Assembly (NCBI RefSeq): GCF_963583255.1
Contig: NC_084809.1
Span: 1,431,001 to 1,495,000 of the forward strand
Direction: 5' to 3'
Length of the DNA stretch: 64,000 nucleotides
Source of the DNA: Pyrus communis
Taxonomy: Eukaryota > Streptophyta > Magnoliopsida > Rosales > Rosaceae
In this document: piece after piece, positions 22,901 to 35,107 of the stretch
Layout: each line of letters opens with the position of its first letter
How positions within the stretch are numbered: position 1 is the stretch's first letter
Program-made: the position numbers and the translations under genes
The notes under the pieces: generated by a model
What the model was told of the DNA's origin: nothing
What the model saw: the letters and a program-made list of their open reading frames with translations, nothing else
Database searches by the model: none

Positions 22901-25900
22901 CTGTTCATACTGTTAAATCAGCTGCCTCAAAATTTCTGTTGAAGTGGTTGGTCCAGCCTGAACATGAACACCGCAGATGGTCTGCTGCAATATCTCTTGG
23001 TTTGATCTCAAGTTGCCTACATGTAACTGATCATAAGCAAAAGTTTGAGAATATCACTGGACTTGTCGAGGTTTGTAAGTTCTGTTTGATGCTATTCTCG
23101 TTTCTGTCCTTTTGTATTTGTATTTTTTTTATTTTTTATTTTATTTTAATTTTGTGTTGATCTCCCGCCTATGAATTACCAGAGATCAGAAAAGTAATCT
23201 TGATAGTTACCTTGATAAATAGGCATTGGAATAGTTTTGTGAGATTATCTGCATGTTTTTTTTACCGTTAGTGCATGATTTCAGGTTATGTGTAGAAGCA
23301 ATAGCACCCTCGTCAGAGGAGCTTGTGGGGTTGCCTTGGGTTTTTCTTGCCAAGATCTTATTACCAGGGTTGATGCTGCTGATAAATCTGACGTGGACAA
23401 AGAAACAGGCAAGATGTCAGAAACAGACTTGCTTGGTATGATAGTTAAGGCGTTGTCACTGATGATAGGTCAGCTCACTCAGTTACAATCTGATGTTTTG
23501 GAAAGTCTGTCTGAATATTTCCCACCTAGCACATTTGGTATAGATGTGAATGTAACTTCTGAACTGTCACATGAGAATTCTGATGACTTTCTCGAAGATA
23601 TCTGGGGTGTTGCTGGGCTTGTTCTTGGTTTGGCGAGTTCTGTAGGTGCAATGTACAGGGCTGGGGCACATGATGCTGTTCTCAAGATAAAGGGCTTAAT
23701 AGTTTCATGGATTCCACATATGAATACTCTGGTTCAAGGGTCTGGGTCTTGCTCTCGGGGTTCTGAGATAGTCTTATCAGTAGGGTCCTGTCTTGCACTT
23801 CCGATTGTAGTGGAGTTATGCCAAAGAGTAGAACTGATGGATGATAATGAAGTGCATCATTTAGTGAATGGCTATAAGCAGCTCATTTCTGAATTAGTGT
23901 CTGTCAAAAAATCTGGGACCTTCTATCAAAGCCTACTGATGTCATCTTGCGTAGGAGCCGGAAACCTCCTGGCCTGCGCACTAAACGGAGGGTTGCACTT
24001 TATTGAAGTTGAACATGTAAAAGGTCTACTGGAATTGTTCAAAAAATGCTATTCGAATCCTTATCCTCCTTTAGTCCATTTGGGTGGGATGCTTGGACTT
24101 GTTAATGCTATGGGAGCAGGTGCTGGGGTCCTGTTTGACATGCAGCCTCCAACCTCAGTGCAGACAGCTTATGACCACAAGGTATTTATATTTGTCTATT
24201 CTAAGAAAATGTATGCCTATTTTGTTGTTTGGTTTTTCTGATTCACGTGGATAAAATATTTTTGGTTGTGCTGAACAGGAATCTTGCTATCTCATGGGTC
24301 CTCTACTTTCAAGTCCTACTTGTGAGCAGTATTTGACATCGTTGATGCAGGATTTATTTCTTGTTGCACAGAGTTCTGATGACCATCAATTGCAACAATA
24401 TGCTGCATGGGCAGTTTCGTTTCTTCGAAACCATTTGTTCTCCAAGAAAGTTGTCAATGTTGACAATAGTCTCAATACTGATGCAGGTGGTTCAAAATCT
24501 GTTTCCCAAAGTTTTGCAGATGACAGTTCAGTTTTGAAACTTTCTTCATGGCTGATGCTTCTCACTTCTAGCGGGGTACATCTCTTGCTACTTGTTTTGT
24601 AATGGTGCACAAGTGTACTTTTTTCTTTCTTTTTCGGCCGATGAATACCTGAGACAAACTGACATCAGGTATTTCATTGTTGATGCTACTATGGGTCTTT
24701 TCTGATATATTGAATTATTGTGTTCAGATAGGTAATGCTCCTCATGTTTGCACGGTAGCAACTGTGATAAGGTGCCTTTCACAAGCCCCTAGGCTGCCAA
24801 CCTTGGATTGGGGTGCTATCATCAGACGCTGCATGAGATACGAGGCTCAGGTTGCTGAGTTGTTTCCAATAGACTTATCTCTTGAAAAGGGATCCCTTAG
24901 GGAGGAATGTGTAAAGTTCTCATTGGTTCATGCAAATAAGTTCGATCCACTTCTAAGTTTCCTTGATGAGCTGTCTGACTTGCCCAGATTCAGAACACTT
25001 GAGTTAAAGCTGCAATCTTGTCTTCTCGATCATCTTGTAGATCTCATCAAAGTATTCTCAGGTTCCAGGCTTGAGAAAGTGTTTGATGATGTCTGTAGCT
25101 ACTTCTCTTCGGTTACTTCATATCAATCATATGACACCAATGAGACAAGCTTATTACGGATTTCATGCTGGAAGGGTATCTATCGGTGTTTAGATGAGGC
25201 TTCTCTTGATTCTCTAGAGTACATATCCCACATAGAGAAGTGCATGGAGGTGCTCTTTTCCTTGATGCCTATGACGCAGTTGGCTGACACAGTAGGAGTA
25301 GGTCAGTGGCATTCTGTAGAGTGGTTGGAAGCAGTCAGATGCTTTGGCAAGGCTCGGAAAAGTTGGTTGTTGAAGTTCCTGCAGGTATGCTTATAACCAT
25401 ATACTTCCTGAATCCTAATACATGTTATATGCAGTTCGGGAAGCAACTCTTATTATAGCTTGCTCTGCTTGAAGAATATGCTGATAATGAAAATGAGTTG
25501 CATCTTGCAACCTTCAGAAAATCCAATGATATTTTTTCTGTTGCTATTCAAGCTCAGTAGTTTAATCTAGAAAGTTATAGCGCTCTATCACTATGTTGGC
25601 TTCATTGTGTTGAAAGCCATTAAGATACGGAAGTTTTAATTGAACCTGCTTCTGCACACATGTTCAAGTCATTTAATTGCATTGACCTTACAGGTTACCC
25701 AGGAGGACTTGCAGCAAAGAGATGGACAGATTATTGAAGTTCTGAAAAAGATTCAAACCAAAGCTAAGCTCGTTAGAGTTGGCTCCATCCCACTGACTGA
25801 GCTGGGAAGGCTAAAGCCTTGGATATTGAACACTCAATCAAATGGTTAGGATTTTTTTAATTCTCCTTTCATTTTTGTTAACTGTAATATGATTAGTTTC

Positions 25901-26644
25901 TCTACGTAAGGGTTAATCAACATAAGAAAATGGATATAGTCTGAAAGGTTTACTCGAGCAATTTTGATAACCTTGACCTTGATTTGAACTTAACATATAT
26001 GCAGGTATATGGGATGTGCTCGTTGAAGTTGTAGCAGCTTTGCAACATGCAGATGGAAGTGTCAAAAGACAGTGGCTTGTTGATGCAGTTGAAATCAGCT
26101 GTGTATCGAGTTATCCATCCACGGTACGTCATGAGCTTTAATTCCCCTCGTTGATATTGAGAATTGCATTCACTCCCCTCCATTGAAGTTCATCTGGCTC
26201 TGATAATTAATAGCTATACGTGTTTGCTGTATCTAAATTTGTGGTCTCAATAAAAACTTGACTTTAATGCTTCGTTAGGCGCTACAATTTCTTGGGTTGC
26301 TGTCCGGTAGCTGGAGCAAATATATGCCGCTTCTGATTCTGGACCAACGTGCTGTGCTGAGTGATTTACCAGTCACTCTTTCCTCCCTTCTTTCAGACTC
26401 TAGTTGGGAAGGAGTTGTAGAACTCGCCGTCCCTTCCCTTTTTGCATCGACAGAACGCATTTACAATTGGGCTACACATATCATGCGCGGTGAGGATATC
26501 CCGCCTGACATGCAAACTATTGACAAAAGTGAGAGTTCCATGGCTGTTTTCCTATCAAGAGTGATGCATGGTACCTGTGTATCTTTGAAGGATTACCTGC
26601 CTCTCGAGAAGCAACTTAAGCTTGCAAATATGGCGGTTGCTTGA
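16912..26644 (+). CDS. RST1: RST1 (RESURRECTION1), large ARM-repeat protein, focadhesin-like
   Basis: Twenty-five exons in phase give 1854 aa: 16912-17304, 17566-17847, 17976-18059, 18198-18474, 18825-19075, 19287-19464, 19613-19800, 19922-20022, 20107-20182, 20262-20393, 20494-20575, 20791-20863, 21175-21343, 21529-21659, 21759-21850, 22212-22303, 22389-22604, 22704-22781, 22888-23070, 23285-24181, 24279-24575, 24728-25384, 25694-25844, 26005-26123, 26279-26644. RST1 is a cofactor linking the cytoplasmic exosome to the Ski complex (with RIPR), and its loss alters cuticular wax and embryo development through small-RNA-mediated silencing. The protein is alpha-helical and repeat-like throughout, without catalytic motifs, and its length matches the ~1840-aa Arabidopsis protein. 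The start [20 protein letters not shown] is the family N-terminus. Exon 15 must end at 21850, not at the closer GT at 21835, to keep frame. Confidence 0.93.
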
Positions 26645-27705
26645 CATAAGATCGACCGACGCTGAGTCTGTTAACCGTTGTGTGCAAGTCAGAATGAGAG
26701 ATATCGGCATCTGATGTTTCTCTTTTTGAATCTCCGTCGGCATGCCTGTCATTTCCTTTATAGCAGAAGGGGGTGGAAAACTCCCTGATATCGACTATGG
26801 TGATCTGTGGCGACTGAAAGACTAATGTAATGGAATTTTGGAGTGTAATGTTGGAGAAAATTTTCAGCCTGCCGGAAACACGGTCTGATACTCAAAGTGT
26901 TGTAATGTGATTGGTTGGAAATTTTTTTTTCAAATTTTCATCCAATTGTATTTATACACTTGTTGTAACAGATCATGTTTATGGCGCACCGAAAAATCTC
27001 TCATAATGTTGGCGGTTGCTTCCGAATGCCATACTGAAGCTCAAACTTCGTATGATATGTTGTTTTGATCAGATTATTTCAACATGTATACAAGTGATAT
27101 TTTTTCTTCAAAATTATAGACTATAAAATAGGTTGTATAGTTGATGTGTGTTAGGTCAATTAGTCAAGTTCATCCTTTTTACCTTAGCTCAAATCACCTT
27201 CTCCAAATTGGAAAAAAATAAAAAATAAAAAAATGTCACTTTACGAGAATTTTGAACTTAAATAAAAGTGTCCTTACCAAATAGTAAAAATACGGTGTCT
27301 TGCTAAAAAATGACGGTTGCAAGTTAACAAGGTTTTTCGTTTTGTGAGGATTAAGAGAATGCCTATCGTAACGAGTAATTTTTTCACTGCATCAAAGCTC
27401 GACATAAAAAAATATACCCCGCTCATTTCTTATTTCTAAATAATCACATGACGAAAGTCCGTCAAATGATTGTAAAAAGTCATAAATGCCCTTACTTATT
27501 CCGGTCTATAGCAGGGTAGAAAAGACTTTATCTATTTTTCTTTTTTGTCGAATTGACCCCAAGATCATTTATCTTTATTCGAAAATATTTTCCGAATGGT
27601 CCCAATATTTTGTTTATTTACACTTCCAGATGTCCAATTACAGAGTCACAGTCACAGATGCCTTTCTCTCTCGCGCGCTCCTGACCATCTCTCTCGAGCT
27701 AGCAA
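26645..27705. other. RST1 3' UTR and intergenic region before the PPR gene
   Basis: The first ~350 bp look like the RST1 3' UTR, then AT-rich sequence with poly-A/poly-T runs. No motif or ORF was convincing. The last ~100 bp are the PPR gene leader, with CTCTCTC-rich sequence. Confidence 0.5.
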
Positions 27706-29643
27706 ATGAGTCGCGCTTCAACTCGTTCCGTAACTCGGACCTGGGTTTTACCGACGAACTCTCGCAGTCGCAGAAAACCATTTTCCCCCATTAATTTCTC
27801 ACCAAAAATCTCAGCTTTCTCTTCTTCTTCTTCTTCTTCTTCGTCAGCACTGCAGACAATCCCAGACTCTCCCTACAAACCAATCTCCAACCCAATCTCC
27901 AACCCACTTTACCATTTTCTCCCCCAAACCCAAAACCCTAACAACACAGTCGATCTCATCTGCTCCTCCCTCAAGCAAGGAAAACCCCATCTTGCCCTCC
28001 TCCAAAATGACATCAAAGGGCTTCTTCCCCACCTGGGTGCGCGGGAAATTTCGAGGGTTTTACTCAGGTTTCAATCCGATCACTCCTCGGCTGTTGCTTT
28101 TTTCAACTGGGTCAAAAATGATTTGGGTCTCAGACCCTCCACCCAGAATTACTGCATTGTTGTTCATATTCTTGCGTGCTGTAAAAAGTTCCCGAAAGCC
28201 ATGAATTTGTTGAGGGAGTTGATAGTGTTGTTGGGTAGAGATGTTTCACCAAAAGATGACATTTTTCGGAGTTTGGTTTCGTGCACCGAAGATTGCAACT
28301 GGGATCCGGTTGTTTTCGATATGCTCATCAAGGCTTATGTGAAAGCAGGTATGATCAGAGATGGTTTAAGCACTTTTAGAAAGATTGTAGATGTTGGTTT
28401 TGTTCCGAGTGTGGTTTCTTGTAATTGTCTCTTGAATGGGTTGGTGAAGTTGAATCGAATTGATCAGTGTTGGGATGTGTATGAGGAGATGGGAAGGATT
28501 GGGATACACCCAAATGTGTATACTTTCAATATTTTGATCAATGTTTTGTGTAAAGATGGAGATGTCGAGAAAGTGAATGCGTTTATGGAGAAGATTGAAG
28601 AAGAAGGATTTGATCCGGATATTGTGACGTATAACACGCTGATTAGTAGCTATTGTCGAAAAGGAAGGATGGAAGATGCATTTTATTTGTATAAGATCAT
28701 GTATAGGAGAGGTGTGGTGCCGGATATGGTTTCGTACACTGCCTTGATGAATGGTCTTTGTAAGCAAGGGAAGGTAAGGGAGGCTCATCAGATTTTTCAT
28801 CGGATGGTCGATAGGGGGTTGGATCAAGACGCTGTGACGTATAACACTCTTATTAGTGGTTATTGCCGCGAGGGGAAGATGCAAGAGTGCAGATTACTGT
28901 TGCACGAGATGATCAGAAAGGGAATTTGTCCAGATGATTTCACTTGTCGGGTAGTCGTAGAAGGATATGGCAAAGAAGGTAAACTGCTCTCTGCTCTGAA
29001 TTTGGTCGTCGAGCTTCAAAAATTTCAGATATCGATTTCTCATCGTATTTACGATTATCTAATAGTTGCATTGTGTCGAGAAAATCATCCGTTTGCAGCT
29101 AAAAGTCTATTAGAAAGAAGTTTCCAGGATGGTTATCTTCCTGGTTTGGATACCTATAACAATCTAATCGAGTCTCTCTGCGAAAGCCACCACTTTACAG
29201 AGGCATTGCTTTTGAAAACCGAGATGGTATGTAAGAACATTAAACCCAATCTTACGACATACAGAACTCTAATTTGCTGTCTCTGCCAAACAAACAGAAC
29301 AGCAGAAGGTGAATCGCTAATGGAAGAGATGACTGAATCCGGTTTGGCTCCTGATCTCGAAATATGCAGGGCGTTGATAAAGGGGTACTGCAACGAAAGA
29401 GATGTCGATAAAGCGGAAGCTTTGTTAGGATTCTTTGCCAAAGAATTTCAAGTTTTTGACAGTGAAAGTTACAATGCACTTGTCCAGGTTTTGTGTGAGG
29501 ATGGTGATATGGCTAAGTTGCTGGAGTTGCAGGAGAGGATGATGAAACTAGGGTTTGCGCCGAACAGCCTTACGTTTAAGTATGTGATCCATGGATTGTG
29601 GAAAACTGCGACGCCGGATAAAGAAAAACTTTGTGTGTTATAA
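27706..29643 (+). CDS. P-class pentatricopeptide repeat protein
   Basis: An intronless 645-aa ORF, as usual for plant PPR genes. The N-terminus (1-60) is rich in Arg, Ser and Pro and lacks acidic residues early on, consistent with mitochondrial or plastid import. Twelve consecutive 35-residue PPR motifs run from 201 to 620 (examples: VTYNTLISSYCRKGRMEDA, VTYNTLISGYCREGKMQEC), preceded by weaker helical repeats from ~95. There is no E, DYW or SMR domain, so it is a P-class RNA-binding factor for organelle RNA processing, stability or translation. It resembles AT5G40400, whose Arabidopsis neighbours are homologs of other genes here. The exact RNA target is unknown. Confidence 0.93.
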   Translation: MSRASTRSVTRTWVLPTNSRSRRKPFSPINFSPKISAFSSSSSSSSSALQTIPDSPYKPISNPISNPLYHFLPQTQNPNNTVDLICSSLKQGKPHLALLQNDIKGLLPHLGAREISRVLLRFQSDHSSAVAFFNWVKNDLGLRPSTQNYCIVVHILACCKKFPKAMNLLRELIVLLGRDVSPKDDIFRSLVSCTEDCNWDPVVFDMLIKAYVKAGMIRDGLSTFRKIVDVGFVPSVVSCNCLLNGLVKLNRIDQCWDVYEEMGRIGIHPNVYTFNILINVLCKDGDVEKVNAFMEKIEEEGFDPDIVTYNTLISSYCRKGRMEDAFYLYKIMYRRGVVPDMVSYTALMNGLCKQGKVREAHQIFHRMVDRGLDQDAVTYNTLISGYCREGKMQECRLLLHEMIRKGICPDDFTCRVVVEGYGKEGKLLSALNLVVELQKFQISISHRIYDYLIVALCRENHPFAAKSLLERSFQDGYLPGLDTYNNLIESLCESHHFTEALLLKTEMVCKNIKPNLTTYRTLICCLCQTNRTAEGESLMEEMTESGLAPDLEICRALIKGYCNERDVDKAEALLGFFAKEFQVFDSESYNALVQVLCEDGDMAKLLELQERMMKLGFAPNSLTFKYVIHGLWKTATPDKEKLCVL

Positions 29644-30693
29644 GTCACGATTTTTTATCGGTTTCTGCCAATTTCTTGAAAAACCATTGAAAATCCTGTT
29701 TCATGTCATTTCTGTTGCATCCTCAGCTTCTTAAAAGTTTTTATTTTTTTATTTTTTTTTCCTTAACAAACGATATTATCTATACTAATGAGGAAGAGCT
29801 AAGCTTCTTAAAAGTTTATGTTAGCCATTTCAGAGGTTTTCCGAACAGTCGGATATGACTTCCGAGCCAAGCTGGTATTTTGCCTTTTTTTTTTTTTTTT
29901 TTTTTTTTTTCAAACTTTAAAAATTCTTAAAAAGTTACTTTTTGGGTCTCGATAAATTGGAAGACCGCTCTTAAAGGCTTACTAGTCAATTTTTATTTTT
30001 TTACAAAAATGACATGAAAAGTAAAAGTAATTATCGGAATGTCGGTCATGCCATGACTTGCATCTTTCTTGGTGCTTTGGCCAAGCCAAAAAATGCCGAA
30101 TGCGCGTCATGGCATGCCAAGCCTCGCTAGATGACATGTCGGCTACCTAAAAGTTCACGAAGGTAATCGGCTAAAATTAAAATCAAAAGGAAAAATAGAC
30201 AATTCCTAAAAGTTCCAGGGGAAATCGGCGAATACCTCTGTGTACGCATTTCACAGGGCAGATATACAGAAACAGAAACAGAAACGCAATGGCATCGGAC
30301 TCCAGTGAGAATTTAGTAAAAGAAGTGGATTTGGATCTATCAACTTACATAAAACAGAAAGGGAATAGAAACCCCAAGTAATTTTTCTATGTAACAATCT
30401 AAATGTTTCAACAGAAATTTTCAACTTTAATGCTTATTCTTGTTCCTACACTTATCTAAGAAGAAAGACGACCGACGCCGACGGACATGATACACCACTC
30501 AACTATCCTCAGGTGGATGTCAAAAATTAAGGCAATTCCCTTTTTACAGATCCCATGCGTGCAATAATAAACACTGGAAAAATAAAAATTTAAACAATTG
30601 CTAATTTAAATAAGGTTTTCCTGGAAGAATTAGAATTTCTCCGATTTAACGTTTACCTGACTGTACAAATCCGAAAATTAGCCCGCGTTTAGA
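29644..30693. other. Intergenic region between PPR and C3H41-like genes
   Basis: It contains the PPR 3' UTR, a T-run at 29886-29911, AT-rich filler, a 30-codon ORF at 30289-30381, and the 3' UTR of the minus-strand CCCH gene at the right. No larger gene was seen. Confidence 0.5.
30289..30381 (+). other. Small 30-codon ORF, possible gene fragment
   Basis: The ORF begins MASDSSENLVKEVDLDLSTY and ends with a basic tail (KQKGNRNPK) at a TAA. The DLDLSTYIK segment resembles the short UAP56-interaction motif of mRNA-export adaptors (DMSLDDIIK in ALY), so it could be the first exon of a lost gene or simply chance. It lies between two genes with no obvious promoter. Confidence 0.2.
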
Positions 30694-33600
30694 TTACAAT
30701 GCATCGCCCTGAGATGACTCTTTGTCGCCTGATGTTGACCTTGGACTAGGCTCGGCATGTTCATCCGATTCCATGTCCTCAACGCCACTTATTTGTTCAG
30801 AATGTTCTGGTCCATTTCTTGATGCAGCAGCTTCCTGGGAATCAATGCATGCTTCTTTATCTGCAGGCTGAGCATCAGCTAGTAATGGCCCCTTAGGAGT
30901 GGTAGATGGAGAGTTTTCTCTACCACTGCGGTCATTGCCGGTACTAGATGTCAGCCACATAAATTTCAGATCGTGTCCTTCCCAGCATTTACCATTGAGA
31001 AATGCCCTCTCTGCTGAGCGGCGTGTTGTGAAAGTTATACGAGCTGGGCAATCTTTTGATTTTTCCAACTCACTATCACCTTCACGGGATTCCAAATCTT
31101 CGAATTCCGCATTAGAAAGATCACCATAGGGTGAAAAGTGTTCCTTCATAATAGCAACCTACAATGAACAAAACATCAGTTTACCTTTCGTTGATACATA
31201 CATAAAATATCTCAAGCCGGACTGATTCCAGACCATTTCATTATGATAAAACTGAAAATACAAAGGATATATGAAAAAAAAAACTTAAAAGGAGAAACAA
31301 AAAGAAGCCTATTTGCATGGCGTCGGCTACTTGAATGAAAGGAAAGAGTGAAAAGCATTTAAATTCCTAATTGAAAGAAAAACTGCAGGCTCTCACTGTT
31401 ACATGTTCCCATGTAGTTGATGAGGGTCTTTTTCACCTTTTGCGTACAAAATCTTTACTATGATAATCTGTTTTCATGAAAATACTCTTTCTTCTTTTAA
31501 TAGACAAGTTAAACTAAACAATGGCCAAAACCAAATGCGCAAGGTAAGGTCTTTCATGACTAGGATTTATGTTGTAGACTAGCATGTTTGCATTCGATAG
31601 AAATGATTTTGTGCATCTGCTAGAACTTTTACCTGATTTCTTTAGTAATGGGATCTAAAGTATTGCATGAATTCCTAATCAATGGTCCTAATGCCTCATC
31701 TCATGTCACTATCTTTCAATCTTACCATACTAACTAGAAAACAGACGCATTGCTTTATTGCTCATGATTATAATCTACATAATCTCGGACATCAAAGAGC
31801 AGAGTGTTTTCCGATTAGAAAAGTGCAACCATAAAATACAATTTCCGAGAGAGAGAGAGAGAGGGAGACTTACATTTGCAAATCCAGCTGGTAAAGGAGG
31901 AAGAATTTTAAAACCAGTAGGACGGTTGTCTAATTTATATCTATTCAAAGGAGAAGGTAAACCCAGTGGTCCCAATGGACGTATAGTCTGCAGCTTCAAG
32001 CTAGGAGATTGCTGCAGCACCACAGGTGTACTGGGTTTTGGACTACAGGACACAATGCTCTCCCCTGATTTGTTCTTATCAGTCATTTCAGCATGCATTG
32101 CATCCGCAGGAGCAGGATTTGAGGAGCTTGGAGTCACAGCTTTACCAGCTTCGGTTGTTGTTCCCACTTTGGGTCTCTTAGCAGCTTGCTCTGTGTCTGT
32201 CTCACCCTTGGGTCCAGTAGCCTGCAAAAGGTCAAACCTTGATAATCACCGCTAATGAAAGAACATAGTTCTATAACTACCTCACTAATAAATTTGCCTC
32301 AACAACTTTATACACATCAATTTCAAACCTTTTCAGGGTACTCTTTGAAACCATTAAAACAGATTGTCTTGGCAAAGAAGAATAGTAATGCACATTAGCA
32401 TAGCACTATAAGTTATAACATAAGAAAATTAGCAAGCCAGGATGTTATATGCCTCATACCAAACAACATTAGCAAGAAAATGAAACATTCAAGGCAAGGG
32501 CATTTGGTTTACTTGTTTCTCAAGCTTGTCCAACTGACGACGAAAGTCATTCCTTTTCTGGGCCAGCATTTCCTGCTTCTTGCGAAGTTCCTCCTTCAAC
32601 TGCTCTAAACTATCTAGCTTTTTCTGCAGAGGTGGGGCCTTGGGACCATTTGAGGTGATAGGCTTGGAGTTATTAATGGCAGGTAGAGAAGCATCAGATG
32701 CATGGACAATACTATCCTTTGGAGCAGCAGATTGAAGATTATCCTTGCTAATGCTAGCACCAGATGAATGGGGTGGCACTGAACCAGTTGTTACACCATG
32801 GGGAGTTCCAGAAAAAATACTGGGAGTGCCTGTCCCCTCATCAGGAATCCTATCACGATTAGCCCACCACAACCTGATAAATCGGTTACCCATTACAGCA
32901 TCAGGTGCCGTTAAAGCAGCTTCAGCCTCTTCCCTCCTTGAAAACTGGATAAAAGCTCGTTCACTATTTGATGGAATATAGATGTCAATGACCTCTCCAA
33001 ATTTTTGAAAATGAGAAAGAAGAGCCTCCCTTTTGTTGTTTTTCTGAGGGATGCCATAGACAAATAGAGTACGCAGTGCTTTTTGAGATGGCCTCCGAAT
33101 GTTACGAGTGGAATCAAAAGGCGTCTTGGGTAATGAATCCATAGTGTTTGGGCCATCCTCTGCAATTATACGCTTTCCTTGACGCAGTGGTGTTTGAATG
33201 TTGACTAATGCCTCCTTACCTTCATTCGTATCACTCTCAATATAATCTGAAGAATTTATTACAGGATCAATTTTCTCCTTCACATCTAATCTACTTTTTG
33301 AACTACCAATTCTACCCCACACGGACATGCTTGTACTCTGTGAACTGGAAGCTGTCCCAACGCTTCTAATTGGGAATTCATTATCAGCATCGTTCGACAA
33401 GGTTTCAGTTTCATCATTCCTGGGTGATTGCAGGCCTAGTAGGGCATTTGAGGTTTCGGGACAGTTATTATTCCACAGGGGTTGATCAGGGTCATACAAA
33501 TCAGCACCATCTGCATAACCAGGACCAGAATATGAACCATTCAAGCCCAAGCCATCATCAGTGACAGCAGTCTTGCTCGTTTTTCCATATAAGCTTTTGC

Positions 33601-35107
33601 TATTCAGCAATGCAGTTGAGGATGCACTCACTGATGGTAGAGATCCAGGGCCTGTGGGTTTTCCCAGTAAGTGTGCATTCGGAATTGAAACAGGGAGGTT
33701 GAACTGAGAAAGACTCTGTAATAGAAAGAAAATAGGACACAAATAAAAAACAGGCCAAAAAGGAAATAAAGTTTAAAAATAATGAAACTCACATCCAAAA
33801 GAAATCCCAGCATTACTAAATGCATGAATGAGTTCAGGTCAAGCGATTCATTTGTGTTGTGAAAATAATACGACACCAAAAAAAAAAAAAAAAGCTCATC
33901 TAGTCACAACCTATAGATTTAAGGCCAAAATATGGCATGCACATACGAATGCTTCTACACTATATAATTAAACAGTCAGGCATAATGACTGGAAAGACGG
34001 TTGACGGTGCATACTGAAATATAATGCAGAGCTGCATCATCTCTCCCTCTAAGTACTTGCATGAAACATTCAAGTTGTCGCCAAGTTGTTAAATAAAACA
34101 TTATAATTTGCCAAGAAAAAAGTGCTACATTAAGGTGAATTTTTCACATAAAACACCTGAACCCAGGGGATGTGGAGTGATCCTCAGTCAAGAGGCTTTG
34201 CCACAAAAACAAAAAAAGAGATCCCTACTTTTCAAGACATTGTGCAGTGTCAAATATGCTACTGATGTTCAAGTAACAGGAAAGATGTACAGGATAAATG
34301 TACCTGGACATCTTCAATAACAATCCGATTCACACCATGCTCCATTGGGCACATATCTCCTCTAAGACAAAATCCACGCTCCTCAAAGTCTCTACATCTT
34401 GGGAGAGGAATCCCCATGTTTAATGAAGAATGGATTGGTGGTCGGAGTGTTCCTTGCAAGCCAATGGAATGTAGTGTATCCATGGAACCATTTGGTATTC
34501 CTGGAATCAATCCAAATGCATTCCAGGATCCACTTTGTGCACTGGAAACATTTGGCAATCCACGCCCGGGAAAAAGACTCGGACGAATGGAGCCCTGCTG
34601 AACCATTTGAGAAGCAAAATCTGAGTTGAACCTAGGACCACGTTGGCTCCATGATCCATAGTCCCTTCCTCTTCCCCTACCAGGAGCAAGGTCTCCAGGA
34701 AATGCTTGGTTTGCCCGGATTCTTTGATTTAAATCAAAAGGTGCTCGAGGCAGTGATGTTGACCCCGGGCGTCTTTTATCAAACTTTACAGAAAAGTCAG
34801 TGGAATTTTGATTTCTCCATGGTGTACTCGCTTGAGAGTCATTATCCCTAAAAGAGTTCCCGTTTACAAAAGGTTTGTTTCGGTTTCTGAATGGCCTTGT
34901 TATAACTTGATCAAGAGTATCTGTCTCCAAAGACTGAGAGCGAGTGTCTCGTCTACGATGCTTGTGGTTTCGATCGTCATCATCATCATCACTTAATTCC
35001 TTCTCCTCAGGATCACTAATGCAATCAGAAGGAGAAAGGCCCCCCGGTTTTGGAGATGAAACTTTTAACTCCATTGATCCTTCAAAATCAATAGAAAGTT
35101 GGCTCAT
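30694..35107 (-). CDS. CCCH zinc finger and RRM protein (C3H41 / RBM26-27 type)
   Basis: Four coding exons in phase give 939 aa: 34304-35107, 32513-33715, 31874-32221, 30694-31158. The family binds RNA; the animal RBM26/27 proteins act in nuclear RNA turnover with the exosome-adaptor PAXT. Visible: an acidic/RS-like N-terminus (SDDDDDDRNHKHRRR), one CCCH finger C-x8-C-x5-C-x3-H at residues 238-257, an RRM at ~481-555 (TLFVYGIPQ, RAFIQFSRREEAEAAL), a coiled coil at ~632-669, and a degenerate second RRM near 786-850 (ARITFTTRRSAERAF). The first ATG after a probable 5'-UTR intron acceptor near 35163 is at 35107; a second Met at residue 12 (35074, MELKVSSPK) may be the true start. Similar to AT3G27700. 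Confidence 0.9.

Noticed and set aside
31775..31800. Extending the CCCH gene exon 3 into 31775
   Set aside because: A strong GTAAGT donor at 31873 and an in-phase acceptor before 31158 give the family sequence; read-through is intron.
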